Below are positions 29,964 to 42,650 of a DNA stretch of 64,000 nucleotides, piece by piece. Every line of letters starts with the position of its first letter. The stretch's first letter is position 1. Source of the stretch: Oryzomonas sp. (GTDB lineage: Bacteria > Desulfobacterota > Desulfuromonadia > Geobacterales > Pseudopelobacteraceae); the NCBI GenBank assembly GCA_031292255.1, contig JARLHN010000016.1, positions 1-64,000 on the forward strand, read 5' to 3'. Below the pieces are notes generated by a model that was not told the DNA's origin, did no database searches, and worked only from the letters and a program-made list of their open reading frames with translations. The translations under genes were made by a program, and so were the position numbers.

Positions 29964-30204
29964 AGTGAAACCTTTCCTGAAAATGCAAAATGGCGCAACC
30001 GGTCGCTGATTCTGCCACAGGCCCGCCTCTATCGCAACCGCTTTTGAATTCGGAAAATCACCAGATTGTCGGAAAACGTCCTGAGCGAGGCCGGATGCCG
30101 GGTGCCCGGAACGACACAGCCGAGACATACCCGGTAGTTATGCCTTTATTGCGAGTACCGCGCAACACCGCGGACGGCTCTCCACAATAGTTTTCAACAA
30201 ACTG

Positions 30205-31836
30205 TTACAACAACGCAGCGGCATCCATGACATACACGATGCGTCCGTCTCCCGTTATGGCCCCGCCGGTAAGCCCTTTGAGGCGATTCAACGGGATACC
30301 GAGCGGCTTCACGAAGATCTCTCTCTGCCCGAGCAGGCGATCCACGGCCAGTCCCGCCATCACGCTTCCGGCCTCGATTACGACCGCCGGGACCAGATCC
30401 CTTGCATCGGGTGCCAATGGTTGGCCAAGCAGGCGATTGAGACTTTTGAGATGGACCTGCCTGCCGTCGAGAGAGAAGAACGATTCCCCTCCATCTTCCG
30501 CTATTTCGCCATTCCCGAGTTCGATGGTGCGTTTGATGGCATTGACAGGAAATCCGATCGTCAAGGGACCGCACTCCACTAACAGGGCGTGAATGATCGA
30601 GACCGAGATGGGGAGCCTCAGCAGGAAACGACTGCCCCGGCCGGTGTCCGATTCGATGTCGAGTCCGCCTCCCAAGGCCTTTACCGCGACCCTGACGGCA
30701 TCCATGCCAACACCACGCCCCGAGATGTCGCTGATGGTTTCAGCCGTGGAAAAACCGGGGGCGCAGACCAGCATGAACGTCTCGTGACGCGTCAGGGCGT
30801 TCGCCTGTTCGCGGCTGAGCACCCCTTTTTCCACCGCCTTGTCGGCGAGTCTTCCGGGGTCCATGCCCCGTCCATCATCAGCGACGACAATATTCACATA
30901 ATCCTTGTCACGGGTTACGGCAATCCGTATCGTGCCGAGACCCGGCTTCCCGGCGGCAATTCGTTGTTCGGGCGTTTCCAGGCCATGATCGACGGCGTTG
31001 CGCAGGATATGCACCAGCGGCTCGCTTATCTCCTCGAGAATCCCGCGGTCCAGCTCTATCTCCTTCCCCTCCACTTGAAACAGGATCTCCTTGCCCTGCT
31101 TGTGGGACAGATCACGCACCAAGCGGGGGAAACGATCGGCAACAAAGGAGAAGGGAAGCATTCGGGCCTGGAAAACCTCATCGCGAAGCTCCCTCAACAG
31201 CATGGAAAGCCGGTTGAGCGGTTCATCGAGCCGCGCCCCCTCAATATGGAGCGCACGGTCCGCCAGACGGTAACGGGTTGTGATCAGTTCGCCGGTAATG
31301 TTCACCAGCCGGTCGAGAGTTTCGGTCTTGACGCGGACGCTTTTGAAGGAATCGGAGTGCCGGGACTGGTGATCCGGGGCCATTGTCTCCCGATCGCGGT
31401 CGCCGGCTCCAGGTTCGGCATCAAAGCCTCCGGCCGGTTGTGGCGGGGGCGGGCCGCCGGCAGCGCGAAAACCGGCCAGCCGATTGACCAAGTCAGTGCA
31501 CTCCGGCAACAGGTCATCATCGGATTCGATTGCCGAGACCATGGCGCCGAGGGTATCGCTCCCCTCCAGCAGGAGATCGGCCAGGCTTGCAACAAAGCCG
31601 ATCTCCCCGCTGCGCACCTTGCTCAGAAGGTCCTCCATGCGATGGGCAAGGTCGGCGACGGCTTGGTACTGCATGGTCGCCGCCATCCCTTTGAGAGAAT
31701 GGGCATGGCGGAACAACTCGTCAACGGCTGCCGTGTCGGCGGCATTATCCTCAAGCCGGACAATCAGTTCATTGAATACCTGGATGTGTCCTTTGGACTC
31801 TGAGACGAACAAGTCCCGGTATTGAGACATATCCAT
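30205..31836 (-). CDS. CheA-like histidine kinase
   Basis: Domains in order: Hpt (phospho-His46 in HAHSLKG), a linker rich in Pro, Asp and Glu (about 125-165), the dimerisation domain (VRVKTETLDRLVNITGELI), the ATPase (HILRNAVDHGLE, DDGRGMD, SGRGVGMDAV) and a C-terminal CheW-like domain. The P2 domain that docks CheY in enteric CheA is missing. The adjacent receiver gene is the obvious partner; the cheY-type stop is 3 bases before this start. No MCP or CheW gene is in the window, so the input is unknown. Confidence 0.93.
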   Translation of the reverse strand: MDMSQYRDLFVSESKGHIQVFNELIVRLEDNAADTAAVDELFRHAHSLKGMAATMQYQAVADLAHRMEDLLSKVRSGEIGFVASLADLLLEGSDTLGAMVSAIESDDDLLPECTDLVNRLAGFRAAGGPPPPQPAGGFDAEPGAGDRDRETMAPDHQSRHSDSFKSVRVKTETLDRLVNITGELITTRYRLADRALHIEGARLDEPLNRLSMLLRELRDEVFQARMLPFSFVADRFPRLVRDLSHKQGKEILFQVEGKEIELDRGILEEISEPLVHILRNAVDHGLETPEQRIAAGKPGLGTIRIAVTRDKDYVNIVVADDGRGMDPGRLADKAVEKGVLSREQANALTRHETFMLVCAPGFSTAETISDISGRGVGMDAVRVAVKALGGGLDIESDTGRGSRFLLRLPISVSIIHALLVECGPLTIGFPVNAIKRTIELGNGEIAEDGGESFFSLDGRQVHLKSLNRLLGQPLAPDARDLVPAVVIEAGSVMAGLAVDRLLGQREIFVKPLGIPLNRLKGLTGGAITGDGRIVYVMDAAALL

Positions 31837-31839
31837 CGA

Positions 31840-32205
31840 TCACCCCCCCAGGCTTTCCAGCGCCTCAGCGATCTTTTCCGGACTGAAGGGCTTCTGGACA
31901 TAATACCTTGCGCCCAGGTCGAGCCCTTTTTTGACGGTTGCCTCCTGGCCGATGGCCGAGCAGAGGATCACCTTTGCCTGCGGTTTGATCTTGGAAATGG
32001 AGCCCAGCAGTTCTATCCCATTGGCATCGGGCAGGATGATATCCAGAAAAATGATATCCGGGTTGCAGTCGTGGAGTTTCTTCATGGTCTCTATGCCGCT
32101 GGCGGCTTCGGCCACAACGGTATAGCCCTTGTCCTTCAGAATGGCCCTGAGAATATTGCGCATGAAAAGGGCATCATCGACTATCATTACCGTAGCGTTA
32201 CTCAT
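31840..32205 (-). CDS. CheY-like single-domain response regulator
   Basis: The 121-residue product is one receiver domain: acidic pair D10-D11, phospho-acceptor Asp55 (IIFLDIILPDANG) and the conserved Lys in YYVQKPF. GGAGG lies 5 bases before the ATG at 32205. It is the first gene of a two-gene unit with the CheA-like kinase, which should phosphorylate it. Confidence 0.93.
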   Translation of the reverse strand: MSNATVMIVDDALFMRNILRAILKDKGYTVVAEAASGIETMKKLHDCNPDIIFLDIILPDANGIELLGSISKIKPQAKVILCSAIGQEATVKKGLDLGARYYVQKPFSPEKIAEALESLGG

Positions 32206-32309
32206 TGTGGCCTCCATTGCGCCAACAGGTTGTCGGGTGGCATACAACCGGATACATGAACAGGGAGGAGTACCGCGAAACCGACTAGCATCCTGTAACA
32301 CCGGCAATT

Positions 32310-32418
32310 CCGGAAAAGTCCGGCCTCCCCCGCATGGGGAGGAGACCTGGAGTTAGGACATTTTCAAGGGTTCTAAAAAGTCCCTCCGCACCTTGCGGGC
32401 GGGGGAGCAAAAATCCAA
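32310..32418. repeat. C/G-rich palindromic spacer
   Basis: Two C/G-rich half-palindromes (CCTCCCCCGCATGGGGAGG at 32325-32343 and CCCTCCGCACCTTGCGGGCGGG at about 32382-32405) separate cheY from the gatB repeat. Similar tracts occur at 1212-1250 and before 28600. Confidence 0.45.
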
Positions 32419-32487
32419 AATACAGGTACTCTCCCCCCAGCGGGTGGAGAGTACTATACGCGTATCTTCAATTGTTACATGGTACTA
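32419..32487 (-). repeat. Stop-codon-abutting repeat A, copy 2
   Basis: A hairpin (GTACTCTCC with GGAGAGTAC) is followed by TATACGCGTATCTTCAATTG and then TTACATGGTACTA, whose CTA is the gatB stop on the minus strand. It parallels the copy behind gltB (13640-13731). Confidence 0.6.
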
Positions 32488-33930
32488 CTGTACCTTGAGT
32501 TTGGCCAACAAAAGCTCGTTCACCAATGCCGGGTTGGCTTTACCCCTGCTGGCCTTCATGACCAGCCCGACAAAGAAGCCTAGCACCTTTTCCTTGCCGC
32601 CCCGGAACTCCTCCACCTGAGCCATATTGGCAGCGATGACCTCATCGATGATGGCTTCAATCGCTCCGCTGTCCGACACCTGGGCCAATCCCCGTTTTTC
32701 CACTATTGCCTGTGGTTCCCCGCCGTTTTTCCACATCTCCTCAAAGACCGTTTTGGCTATCTTGCCGGAAATGGCGCCCTTGTCGATCATCTTGATCAGT
32801 TCGGCCAGCTGACTGGGGATGACGGGACACGCATCAATGGCTGCCCCCGAATCGTTGAGCGCCCGGGTGACCTCGCTCATCAGCCAGTTGGACACGGCCT
32901 TGGCGTTGTGGTGAAAGGCCACGCACTCTTCAAAGTAATCGGCCACTCCTCGGCTGGCGGTGAGGACCTCCGCATCGTATTCCGGCAGCCCCAATTCGGT
33001 GATGAAACGCTGCCGCCGATGTTCGGGAAGCTCCGGCAACTCCTTGTGCGCATGCTGCACCCAATCGGCGTCGATCACCAGCGGCACCAGGTCGGGGTCG
33101 GGAAAATAGCGATAGTCGTGGGCCTCTTCCTTGCTGCGCATGGAACGGGTCGTCCCGCTGTTCGGGTCAAACAGGCGCGTCTCCTGGACCACGCTGCCGC
33201 CATCCTCGATCAGGGCGATCTGGCGCTGGATCTCGTAGTCGATGGCCTGCTTGACGAACTTGAACGAGTTGACGTTCTTGATCTCGGCCCTGGTGCCGAG
33301 GGTGTCGGACCCAACGGGCATAACCGAGATGTTTGCATCGCAGCGGAAACTCCCCTCCTCCATGTTGCCGTCGCATATCCCCAGCCAGGTCACGATGCGG
33401 TGCAGCCGTTTCAGGTAGGCCACCGCTTCATCCGATGAGCGCAGATCCGGCTCGGAAACAACCTCAAGAAGCGGCGTACAGGCCCGGTTCAGGTCCACCC
33501 CGGAACCATCATCCAGTCCGGGAACATCGCCATGGACCAGCTTGCCGGCATCCTCCTCCATGTGGATACGGGTGATGCCGATACGCTTTGCCTCCTGTCC
33601 CTCCAACTGGATATCGAGCCACCCCTTGCGGCAGATCGGCTCCTCTAACTGGCTGATCTGATACCCCTTGGGGAGATCGGGGTAAAAGTAATTCTTCCGG
33701 GCAAAAACGCTGTGGTGGGCGATGATGCAATTGGTGGCCAGCCCGGCCTTGATGGCAAATTCAACAACCTTTTTGTTGAGCACCGGCAAAGCGCCCGGCA
33801 GGCCCAGGCATACCGGGCAGGTCTGGGAGTTGGGTTCGGAGCCGAAGGTCGTGGAACAGCCGCAGAATATCTTTGACCCGGTCTTCAGTTGCGTATGGAC
33901 CTCAAGACCGATAACAGGTTGGAATTTCAT
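32485..33930 (-). CDS. gatB: Asp/Glu-tRNA amidotransferase subunit B
   Basis: GatB is the kinase and tRNA-binding subunit that activates misacylated Glu-tRNA-Gln or Asp-tRNA-Asn for amidation. The 481-residue product has [12 protein letters not shown] at the start, the Cys pair FCGCSTTFG with CPVCLG, FHRCDANIS-type sequence ([10 protein letters not shown]) and a C-terminal helical tail domain (YqeY-like). The ATG at 33930 is preferred; an in-frame TTG five codons upstream has no site. It is the last gene of gatC-gatA-gatB. Confidence 0.97.
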   Translation of the reverse strand: MKFQPVIGLEVHTQLKTGSKIFCGCSTTFGSEPNSQTCPVCLGLPGALPVLNKKVVEFAIKAGLATNCIIAHHSVFARKNYFYPDLPKGYQISQLEEPICRKGWLDIQLEGQEAKRIGITRIHMEEDAGKLVHGDVPGLDDGSGVDLNRACTPLLEVVSEPDLRSSDEAVAYLKRLHRIVTWLGICDGNMEEGSFRCDANISVMPVGSDTLGTRAEIKNVNSFKFVKQAIDYEIQRQIALIEDGGSVVQETRLFDPNSGTTRSMRSKEEAHDYRYFPDPDLVPLVIDADWVQHAHKELPELPEHRRQRFITELGLPEYDAEVLTASRGVADYFEECVAFHHNAKAVSNWLMSEVTRALNDSGAAIDACPVIPSQLAELIKMIDKGAISGKIAKTVFEEMWKNGGEPQAIVEKRGLAQVSDSGAIEAIIDEVIAANMAQVEEFRGGKEKVLGFFVGLVMKASRGKANPALVNELLLAKLKVQ

Positions 33931-33999
33931 AGATAAAGACTCCAAAATTCATGATAATGGACGCGGATTTAACGGATTTTCGCGGAGTATTATTAGTTG

Positions 34000-34084
34000 C
34001 TGATTAACATCGATCTTCCGCTAACGATCAATTCCCCCTTTTTCAAAGGGGGGTTCCATGTAGCGGAAGACGAGCGTTAATCAG
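34000..34084. repeat. 85-bp palindromic element between gatA and gatB
   Basis: Two 24-base arms (34000-34023 and 34061-34084) are complementary apart from a five-base centre. Inside is a second hairpin, CCCCCTTTTTCAAAGGGGG. The element is in the 160-base gap of an operon that is normally tight. It looks like a REP or MITE insertion. Confidence 0.6.
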
Positions 34085-34090
34085 GAAAGA

Positions 34091-35548
34091 TTAAATTTCC
34101 GCCTTCCTCGTATGCCATTCCGTGGCCTGCTCAAAGGCATGACCCGCACGCAGGATGGTTTCCTCGCCAAAAGGCCTGCCGATCAGTTGCAGGCCGATGG
34201 GCAGGCCCAAAGCCGAAAAACCGGCCGGCACGGACATGGCGCAGGTGCCGGCCAGATTGACCGGAATGGTGAAGATGTCCGACAGATACATCTGCAACGG
34301 ATCGTTGGTCTTTTCGCCGATCTTGAAGGCCGGTGTCGGCGCCACCGGGGTCAGAATCACGTCCACGTTCTCGAAGGCACGGGTGAAGTCGCCCATGATC
34401 AAGGTGCGCACCTTCTGGGCCTTGACGTAATAGGCGTCGTAGTAACCGGAGGAAAGGGCATACGTGCCCAGCATGATGCGGCGCTTGACCTCGGCCCCGA
34501 AGCCTTCGCTGCGGCTTTTGGTCATCATGTCGATCAGCCCTTCGGCCTGCGGGCTTCGATGTCCGAAACGAACGCCGTCGTAACGGGCCAAGTTGGAACT
34601 GGCCTCGGCGGTGGCGATCAGATAATAGGTTGCCACGGCATAATCGGTGTGGGGCAAGGAGATCTCGACAAATTCCGCACCCAGCCGGCCATAGGTCTCG
34701 ATGGCCCGGGCCATGGACTCCTGGACGTCCCGGTCAAGGCCGGTAATGAAATATTCCTTGGGCAAGCCGATCTTAAGCCCCTTGACGTCACCGGTCAGGG
34801 CGGCCGTGTAGTCGGGCACCGGCGTCCTGACGCTGGTGGAATCCCTGGGATCGTAGCCGGCAACCGCCCCCAGCATGATGGCGCAATCGGTTACGTCGCG
34901 CGTGATCGGGCCCACCTGGTCAAGGGAGGATGCATAAGCGATCACGCCGTAGCGCGAGACCCGGCCATAGGTGGGCTTGAGGCCCACACAGCCGCAGTGG
35001 GAGGCGGGTTGCCGAATGGAGCCGCCGGTGTCGGTCCCCAGGGTCGCAGTGGCTTGGCGGGCCGCAATGGCCGCCGCCGAACCGCCGGATGAGCCGCCCG
35101 GAATGCGGGTGGTATCCCATGGATTGCGGGTAACGCCGAAGGCACTGGATTCGTTGGACGACCCCATGGCGAATTCGTCCTGGTTGAGCTTGCCCAGCAA
35201 GACACAACCGCAGTCACGCAGCCGCTCCCATGATGTGGCGCTGTAGGGTGGGACAAAGTTGTGGAGGATGCGCGAACCGCAGGTGGTGCGGATGCCCTCG
35301 GTCAAAAAGATGTCCTTGAGAGCCAGGGGAATCCCCGTAAGTACGTGGGCTTCCCCGGAAGCGATGCGCCGGTCGGCGGCTTCCGCTTCAGCAAGGGCAG
35401 ACTCCGGGGTCAGGGTAATGAATGAGCCGACGTGGGGCTCGACCGACTCGATGCGGGCCAGCATGGCCTTGGTGGCCTCCAAGGAGGACACCGCACCCGT
35501 CTTCAGCTCATTGTGCAGTTGGTGGATGGTAAGCTCAAAGATATCCAT
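34091..35548 (-). CDS. gatA: Asp/Glu-tRNA amidotransferase subunit A
   Basis: GatA is the glutaminase subunit, an amidase-signature enzyme with a Ser-cisSer-Lys triad. The 485-residue product carries IPLALKDIF (catalytic Lys), [18 protein letters not shown] and [14 protein letters not shown] (Ser nucleophile region). Length is normal. It sits between gatC and gatB, with unusually wide gaps on both sides (about 150 bases each). Confidence 0.97.
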   Translation of the reverse strand: MDIFELTIHQLHNELKTGAVSSLEATKAMLARIESVEPHVGSFITLTPESALAEAEAADRRIASGEAHVLTGIPLALKDIFLTEGIRTTCGSRILHNFVPPYSATSWERLRDCGCVLLGKLNQDEFAMGSSNESSAFGVTRNPWDTTRIPGGSSGGSAAAIAARQATATLGTDTGGSIRQPASHCGCVGLKPTYGRVSRYGVIAYASSLDQVGPITRDVTDCAIMLGAVAGYDPRDSTSVRTPVPDYTAALTGDVKGLKIGLPKEYFITGLDRDVQESMARAIETYGRLGAEFVEISLPHTDYAVATYYLIATAEASSNLARYDGVRFGHRSPQAEGLIDMMTKSRSEGFGAEVKRRIMLGTYALSSGYYDAYYVKAQKVRTLIMGDFTRAFENVDVILTPVAPTPAFKIGEKTNDPLQMYLSDIFTIPVNLAGTCAMSVPAGFSALGLPIGLQLIGRPFGEETILRAGHAFEQATEWHTRKAEI

Positions 35549-35702
35549 TCAGTAATATCTCCAGTTTATAGGACGTTTCATAATAAAATCCCGCATGTAA
35601 CACAAACGGAACATAACGGCAGCAATATCTCCAACTTTGGGGCGTATGGTTCGCAACTTATGTGCTTTGGGCCCTGCGGCGAACCGGCGAACAAAGCATG
35701 CG

Positions 35703-35990
35703 TCATTCGATGACCTTCGGCACGCGATAGAAACTGTCCACCCTGTCCGGAGCATTTGCAAGGGCTTTCTCGACGCCAATGGAAGGATTGACCGCATCCT
35801 CGCGGAAAGCGTTTTCCATCGGAACGGCATGGGAGGTGGGGCGGACGTCAGCGGTGTCGAGCTCATTCAGCTTGTCCACATACCCGAGGATCGCATCCAT
35901 CTGGCCGGCAAAAAGTTCAGTTTCGGCCTTGCTCAATGCCAGGCGGGCCAACCGGGCAACGTATTCGACGTCGGCAACCGTTATTTTCAT
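35703..35990 (-). CDS. gatC: Asp/Glu-tRNA amidotransferase subunit C
   Basis: GatC is a 95-residue strap that holds GatA and GatB together. The sequence begins MKITVADVEYVARLARLALS and ends with the RVDSFYRVPKVIE tail, as in the family. It is the first gene of the operon. Confidence 0.95.
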   Translation of the reverse strand: MKITVADVEYVARLARLALSKAETELFAGQMDAILGYVDKLNELDTADVRPTSHAVPMENAFREDAVNPSIGVEKALANAPDRVDSFYRVPKVIE

Positions 35991-36119
35991 GACACTATGC
36001 TCCGCTGCGTAAGAATTTGTCCTTGTGAGGACTGTTTTGTAGCATGAAACTTACCTCTTGACAACCACGTTCACCGCGCAGAACAAAGGGCGCCGGAGCT
36101 GAATGAAGCCACTTTTTCC

Positions 36120-36166
36120 TTGACTCAGGTTCTAATTACTATATATTTTTTAGAACTTTTTAGAAC
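36120..36166 (+). promoter_or_regulatory. Porin promoter with triple TTAGAAC operator
   Basis: TTGACT (36120-36125) and TATATT (36142-36147) are 16 bases apart. GTTCTAA (36129-36135) lies in the spacer and two TTAGAAC copies (36150-36156, 36160-36166), 10 bases apart, cover the start region. This is a typical repressor layout. The regulator is unknown. Confidence 0.5.
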
Positions 36167-36509
36167 ATGACCTGAAACAAACGATCCGACAAAACTACTA
36201 TCCCCTTGTTTTTATTTACACTTTCATCACCAGAAGTGGCCGACCAAGGAGGCGAGTGACACTGTGAAACGTTTCAGAGAATTATCGAAAAAAGCTGTAA
36301 GTATCTCATATTACCTTCACGTTGCCTGTTGGAGCAGGACGACTTGAAGGTATTCGCGTTTTTATAGCCACGATTTGATGGCAGAGTTCGGGCAGTTTGA
36401 TGCCAAATTTCACTGTGAAAGGTGGTGGTAAAGGAGAAAGGGGCGTGTATTTAACATTTGCAGTTCGCAGCAGCATTAAGCCATTTAATTAAAATTGAAG
36501 GAGGCACAC
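36167..36509 (+). promoter_or_regulatory. Long porin leader with repeated motif and possible mini-ORF
   Basis: About 345 bases separate the promoter from the porin start. CACTGTGAAA occurs at 36260-36269 and again at 36411-36420; each sits in a palindrome (TGAAACGTTTCA at 36265-36276, TTTCACTGTGAAA nearby). A 27-codon frame starts at GTG 36264, 11 bases after AGGAGG, and ends at 36347; it could be a leader peptide. No known riboswitch is recognised. Confidence 0.35.
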
Positions 36510-38138
36510 ATGAGTTTCAAAAAAAGGATTTTGGCAGTTGCAGCCGCCGGCGCATTGGGCGCCCTGGCCGCTGTTCCGGCAATGGCATTCGAGAACGAGT
36601 TTCACGGAACATACACATTGAAGTATTATCTGACCAACTATGAGCAGCCTACCCCCGGTTTGATAAATCCGGGCAGCATAAATACGCTTCCTGGCAATTC
36701 TTCTAAATACGCACCAGCCTATGACTCCACCCAAAATCTCCGTACCCAAAATTACTTCGAACAGCGTGCCCGCATCTTCTACACCGCCAAGGCCAGCGAC
36801 GACCTGAAACTGGTGACCGGCTTCGAGATCGATTCCGATTGGGGCGACAAAGCCCAGGGAAGTCTCCCGGATGCTGGTGGGTCTGCATCGCAGTTCAGCA
36901 CGGCCGCCTTCCGTAACTCCGGCGGCGCCCTCGAGGCCGACGCCGTCAACCTCGAAACCAAATGGGTCTACCTGGACTTCAAGATCCCTTCCACCCCGAC
37001 CCGCGTTTCAGCAGGTATCCAGGCGTTCAAGGACTCCCTCAAGGGCATCTTCTTTGATTTCGACGCAGGCGGCGTGATGACAACGACCAAAATGGGCAAC
37101 ACGACCGTCAATCTCGGTTATATCCGCGGCTATGACCAGTCTTTCTTTGCCGTTGGCTCAAACTCGTTGCCGAAAGGGAACGAGAATTTGGATATCGGCG
37201 TTGTAGAAGCGAAAGTCGCCGTCACCAAGGACATTAACGTCGGTGCATCTTATTATCTGTACTCCGACGGCCGCCCCGTATCATACGGCGGCTCATTAGG
37301 CAGCGCTACAGTCGCCCCAACAACCGGCAGCAGCAGCACTTACGGCACAGCTGCCAGCCCAGGCGGCGTCATTACCGATGCAACCGTTATCAATACCTTC
37401 GGCCTGAACGCCGATGCCAAGGTCGGCCTGCTGAACCTGAGCGGTTTCGTTGCCTACCAGGGTGGCGAGATCAAAGGTATTAATACTAACGGCATCCACA
37501 ACGCCTATCTCAATGCCTTCGCTTACAACCTGGCAGCCAAAGCCGCAGTCGGCCCCGGCACCTTGAGGAGCGCCATGCTCTTCACCTCGGGCAATGATAA
37601 TAAGGCCTCCAATCTCAAAAGCGCTCACCTGACCGGCTGGGTCGGCACCAACCAGTCGCCCGACGCCGTCTGGACCGGCACCCCCGGCACCAACTCGTAC
37701 AATGAAGGCAACATGATGCTGCTCAACCGCAACCTGGTGAACAATAACACCAACACCGATTATGCCATTGTCTACAACAGCGGCAACGGCACCACCCCGG
37801 TAAACTCCCAGGGTCTCTATCTCTACACCATCGGTTATGACGCAACCATCACCCCCAAGCTGTACACCAACGTCAATGCCGGTTTTGCCTGGGCAGCCCA
37901 CACCAACAGCCTGAAACCGATCGATGCCAATACCAAAGCTGCAAACGCCAGCAACTTCTTGGGCACCGAGCTCAACATCGAGACCGGCTACAAAATGTAC
38001 GACAACCTGACCGCCCGCGTTCAGGCCGCCTATGTTATCCTGGGCGGATACTACGCGAATGCGATCTCGGTCGGCGGACAAGGACATGATCCTGAAAACC
38101 CCTACACCGCACGCATCATCCTGAGCTACGCATTCTAA
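36510..38138 (+). CDS. Outer-membrane beta-barrel porin (OmpJ-like)
   Basis: The 542-residue product has a signal peptide (MSFKKRILAVAAAGALGALA to PAMA-FEN) and then many short amphipathic beta strands rich in Gly, Asn, Thr and aromatic residues. It ends YTARIILSYAF, the C-terminal Phe signal for BAM insertion. Composition and length resemble the abundant Geobacter porins such as OmpJ, which are needed for normal envelope structure and metal respiration; direct orthology is not shown here. GGAGG lies 5 bases before the ATG at 36510. A strong terminator follows. Confidence 0.85.
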   Translation: MSFKKRILAVAAAGALGALAAVPAMAFENEFHGTYTLKYYLTNYEQPTPGLINPGSINTLPGNSSKYAPAYDSTQNLRTQNYFEQRARIFYTAKASDDLKLVTGFEIDSDWGDKAQGSLPDAGGSASQFSTAAFRNSGGALEADAVNLETKWVYLDFKIPSTPTRVSAGIQAFKDSLKGIFFDFDAGGVMTTTKMGNTTVNLGYIRGYDQSFFAVGSNSLPKGNENLDIGVVEAKVAVTKDINVGASYYLYSDGRPVSYGGSLGSATVAPTTGSSSTYGTAASPGGVITDATVINTFGLNADAKVGLLNLSGFVAYQGGEIKGINTNGIHNAYLNAFAYNLAAKAAVGPGTLRSAMLFTSGNDNKASNLKSAHLTGWVGTNQSPDAVWTGTPGTNSYNEGNMMLLNRNLVNNNTNTDYAIVYNSGNGTTPVNSQGLYLYTIGYDATITPKLYTNVNAGFAWAAHTNSLKPIDANTKAANASNFLGTELNIETGYKMYDNLTARVQAAYVILGGYYANAISVGGQGHDPENPYTARIILSYAF

Positions 38139-38164
38139 TTGCACGCTACACCTGAAGTCCGAGA

Positions 38165-38193
38165 GGGCGGGAGCGATCCCGCCCTTTTTTTTT
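38165..38193 (+). terminator. Rho-independent terminator of the porin gene
   Basis: An 8-bp GC stem (GGGCGGGA with TCCCGCCC) with a GCGA loop is followed by nine T residues. Confidence 0.95.
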
Positions 38194-38305
38194 GACATGT
38201 CCGGCCTATTTTGCGATAATCTCCCGTCATTCTGCTGCCCACAGCGCCATACCGTATTTTCTCCCTTTGAGGAAATACGCCCTGAAGCAAGGTTTAGGAG
38301 AAACC

Positions 38306-39814
38306 ATGAAAAAACTGATCATACTGCTCGCCGCGCTGTTCATCCCGCTGATGGCCCTGCCGGCCTTCGCGGCGCAGGTGCGGGTGTTCGTGGCCGACAT
38401 GAATGCCATCGGCATACCCAACAAGGATGAGATGAAAACCACACTCCAGACACTGCTGGCCGCACGCTTGAACAGCGATAGGATCGTGGCGGTCGGAAGT
38501 GCGGGGGAGGCCGACGCGATCGTGACCGGAACCTATGTCGTCCTGGGCAAGGTATTCAGCATGGACGCCATGGCCAGGACGATCGGCGGCAAGACCGTGA
38601 CACGCGTCTATATCCAGGGAGACAGCGGCGAGGAGCTGATCCCCGCGGTGGGAAAGCTGGCGGAGAAACTGGCGGCAGAGCTGGACAAGGCGTACGCCGG
38701 CGGGCAGCCGGCAACCGGCGCAGCGGCAGCGTCCTTGGCCGTTCAGGCCCCGCTTGCAGCGCCGAAGTCCGATTTCATCAAGAATGAGCAGATTCGCCCG
38801 GCCCCTGTCGGCGAGTTCATCAAACCCAAGGAAATGGAGCAGGCCAATACCGGCGGCTGGCTGAGCAAACGCCTGACCGGAGCCGCCAACCTGCTGGCCG
38901 AGGGAGCCCGCCTGACTGACGGCGGCCGCGAGATATTTCTGGCCGAGGATCACCGCCTCTCGTACTACCGCCAGGCCGGAGACATGAAGCTGGTTGCCGA
39001 GACGGAGTTCAGAAACTCCGAGAAGGTCATCTCACTGGACACGATTGACGGCAGCAAGGGCATCGAGATCTACGTGACGCTCATCCGGGGCGACGAGCCC
39101 GCCTCCCAGGTCTGGCAGGTACAGGGCGACAAACTGGTAAAACTGGCCGAGGACATTCCCTACTTCTTCCGTGCCTTCAGCCTGGCCGGCGGGCCGAAAA
39201 AACTCTACGCCCAGGCAATGGGCCGGGATAGCGATTTCTATGGTGATGTCTTCGAGGCGACCCGTTCCGGCAACGAGATAACCCTGAAAAATCCCGTCAA
39301 GCTGCCGCAATTCGGCGATATCTACACCTTCAACCAATTCCGCGACCAGGACGGCAAGACATTCACCGTGATCATCAGCCCGGACAATTACCTGGTTGTG
39401 TACGGTTCGGACCGGAAGGAGATGTGGCGCAGCAACGACAAGTTCGGCGGCTCGGAACTCTTTTTCCAGAAAGAGGACACAGGCGCAGATGTCCGCCTGA
39501 CGGGAGAGAAATACCGCTGGATATTCATGAACATGCGGATTCAGGTCACCGCCGGAGGCCTTGTCCTGGTGGGCAAGAACGACGGTTTTTGGGTGTTGGG
39601 CAATGCCCGTTCCTACAAAAAAGGCGCAGTCTACTGTTTCGCCTGGAACGGTTCGAGTCTGGAAGAAAAGTGGCGTACCCGCGATACCCAGAATTACATG
39701 CCGGCCTACGATTACGACGAGGCCCGTAACGAGTTGCTGATCCTGCAAACCGTGCAGCGTTCCGGCATAAGTGCCCGCGGAGCGTCATCCCTGGCTATCA
39801 AGAAGGTGGAGTAG
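38306..39814 (+). CDS. Secreted VCBS/FG-GAP-like protein
   Basis: The 502-residue product has a signal peptide (to LPAFA-AQV). Residues about 25-130 form an alpha/beta domain (VRVFVADMNAIGIPNKDEM). After a linker (about 135-190), the remaining part has repeated beta-strand blocks with FG/FN and DxD-type turns (SDFYGDVFEATRSGNEI, YTFNQFRDQDGKTFTVI), as in a propeller. The function is unknown. TTTAGGAG lies upstream of the ATG. It is probably transcribed on its own, after the porin terminator. Confidence 0.7.
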   Translation: MKKLIILLAALFIPLMALPAFAAQVRVFVADMNAIGIPNKDEMKTTLQTLLAARLNSDRIVAVGSAGEADAIVTGTYVVLGKVFSMDAMARTIGGKTVTRVYIQGDSGEELIPAVGKLAEKLAAELDKAYAGGQPATGAAAASLAVQAPLAAPKSDFIKNEQIRPAPVGEFIKPKEMEQANTGGWLSKRLTGAANLLAEGARLTDGGREIFLAEDHRLSYYRQAGDMKLVAETEFRNSEKVISLDTIDGSKGIEIYVTLIRGDEPASQVWQVQGDKLVKLAEDIPYFFRAFSLAGGPKKLYAQAMGRDSDFYGDVFEATRSGNEITLKNPVKLPQFGDIYTFNQFRDQDGKTFTVIISPDNYLVVYGSDRKEMWRSNDKFGGSELFFQKEDTGADVRLTGEKYRWIFMNMRIQVTAGGLVLVGKNDGFWVLGNARSYKKGAVYCFAWNGSSLEEKWRTRDTQNYMPAYDYDEARNELLILQTVQRSGISARGASSLAIKKVE

Positions 39815-39940
39815 CTTAAGCCGCTCACCCCTAACCCCGGACCGGGAAACCGCCCCTCTCTGGACGGCTGCCCGGTCTTCATTCTTTTCGCGGGCCGAAT
39901 AGCGGGCTTGCGGGAGATTATTTTTCAGGAACCGATACAC

Positions 39941-42549
<2,609 letters not shown>

Positions 42550-42568
42550 CCGGCCTTTACCCTGTTGA

Positions 42569-42608
42569 AAATCCCCCCGAGTCGTGAAGGCTTCGGGGGG
42601 ATTTTTTT
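42569..42608 (+). terminator. Rho-independent terminator of hisZ-purA
   Basis: A 12-bp stem (AAATCCCCCCGA with TCGGGGGGATTT) is followed by a T run. It also separates purA from the convergent gene at 42651. Confidence 0.95.
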
Positions 42609-42650
42609 ATCCAATGAAAAACATTGAAAACCCCGTACCTGAACCTCCAG

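Noticed and set aside
29964-30128. Long N-terminal extension of LolA
   Set aside because: The signal peptide begins at the ATG at 29963, which has AGGAAAGG upstream.
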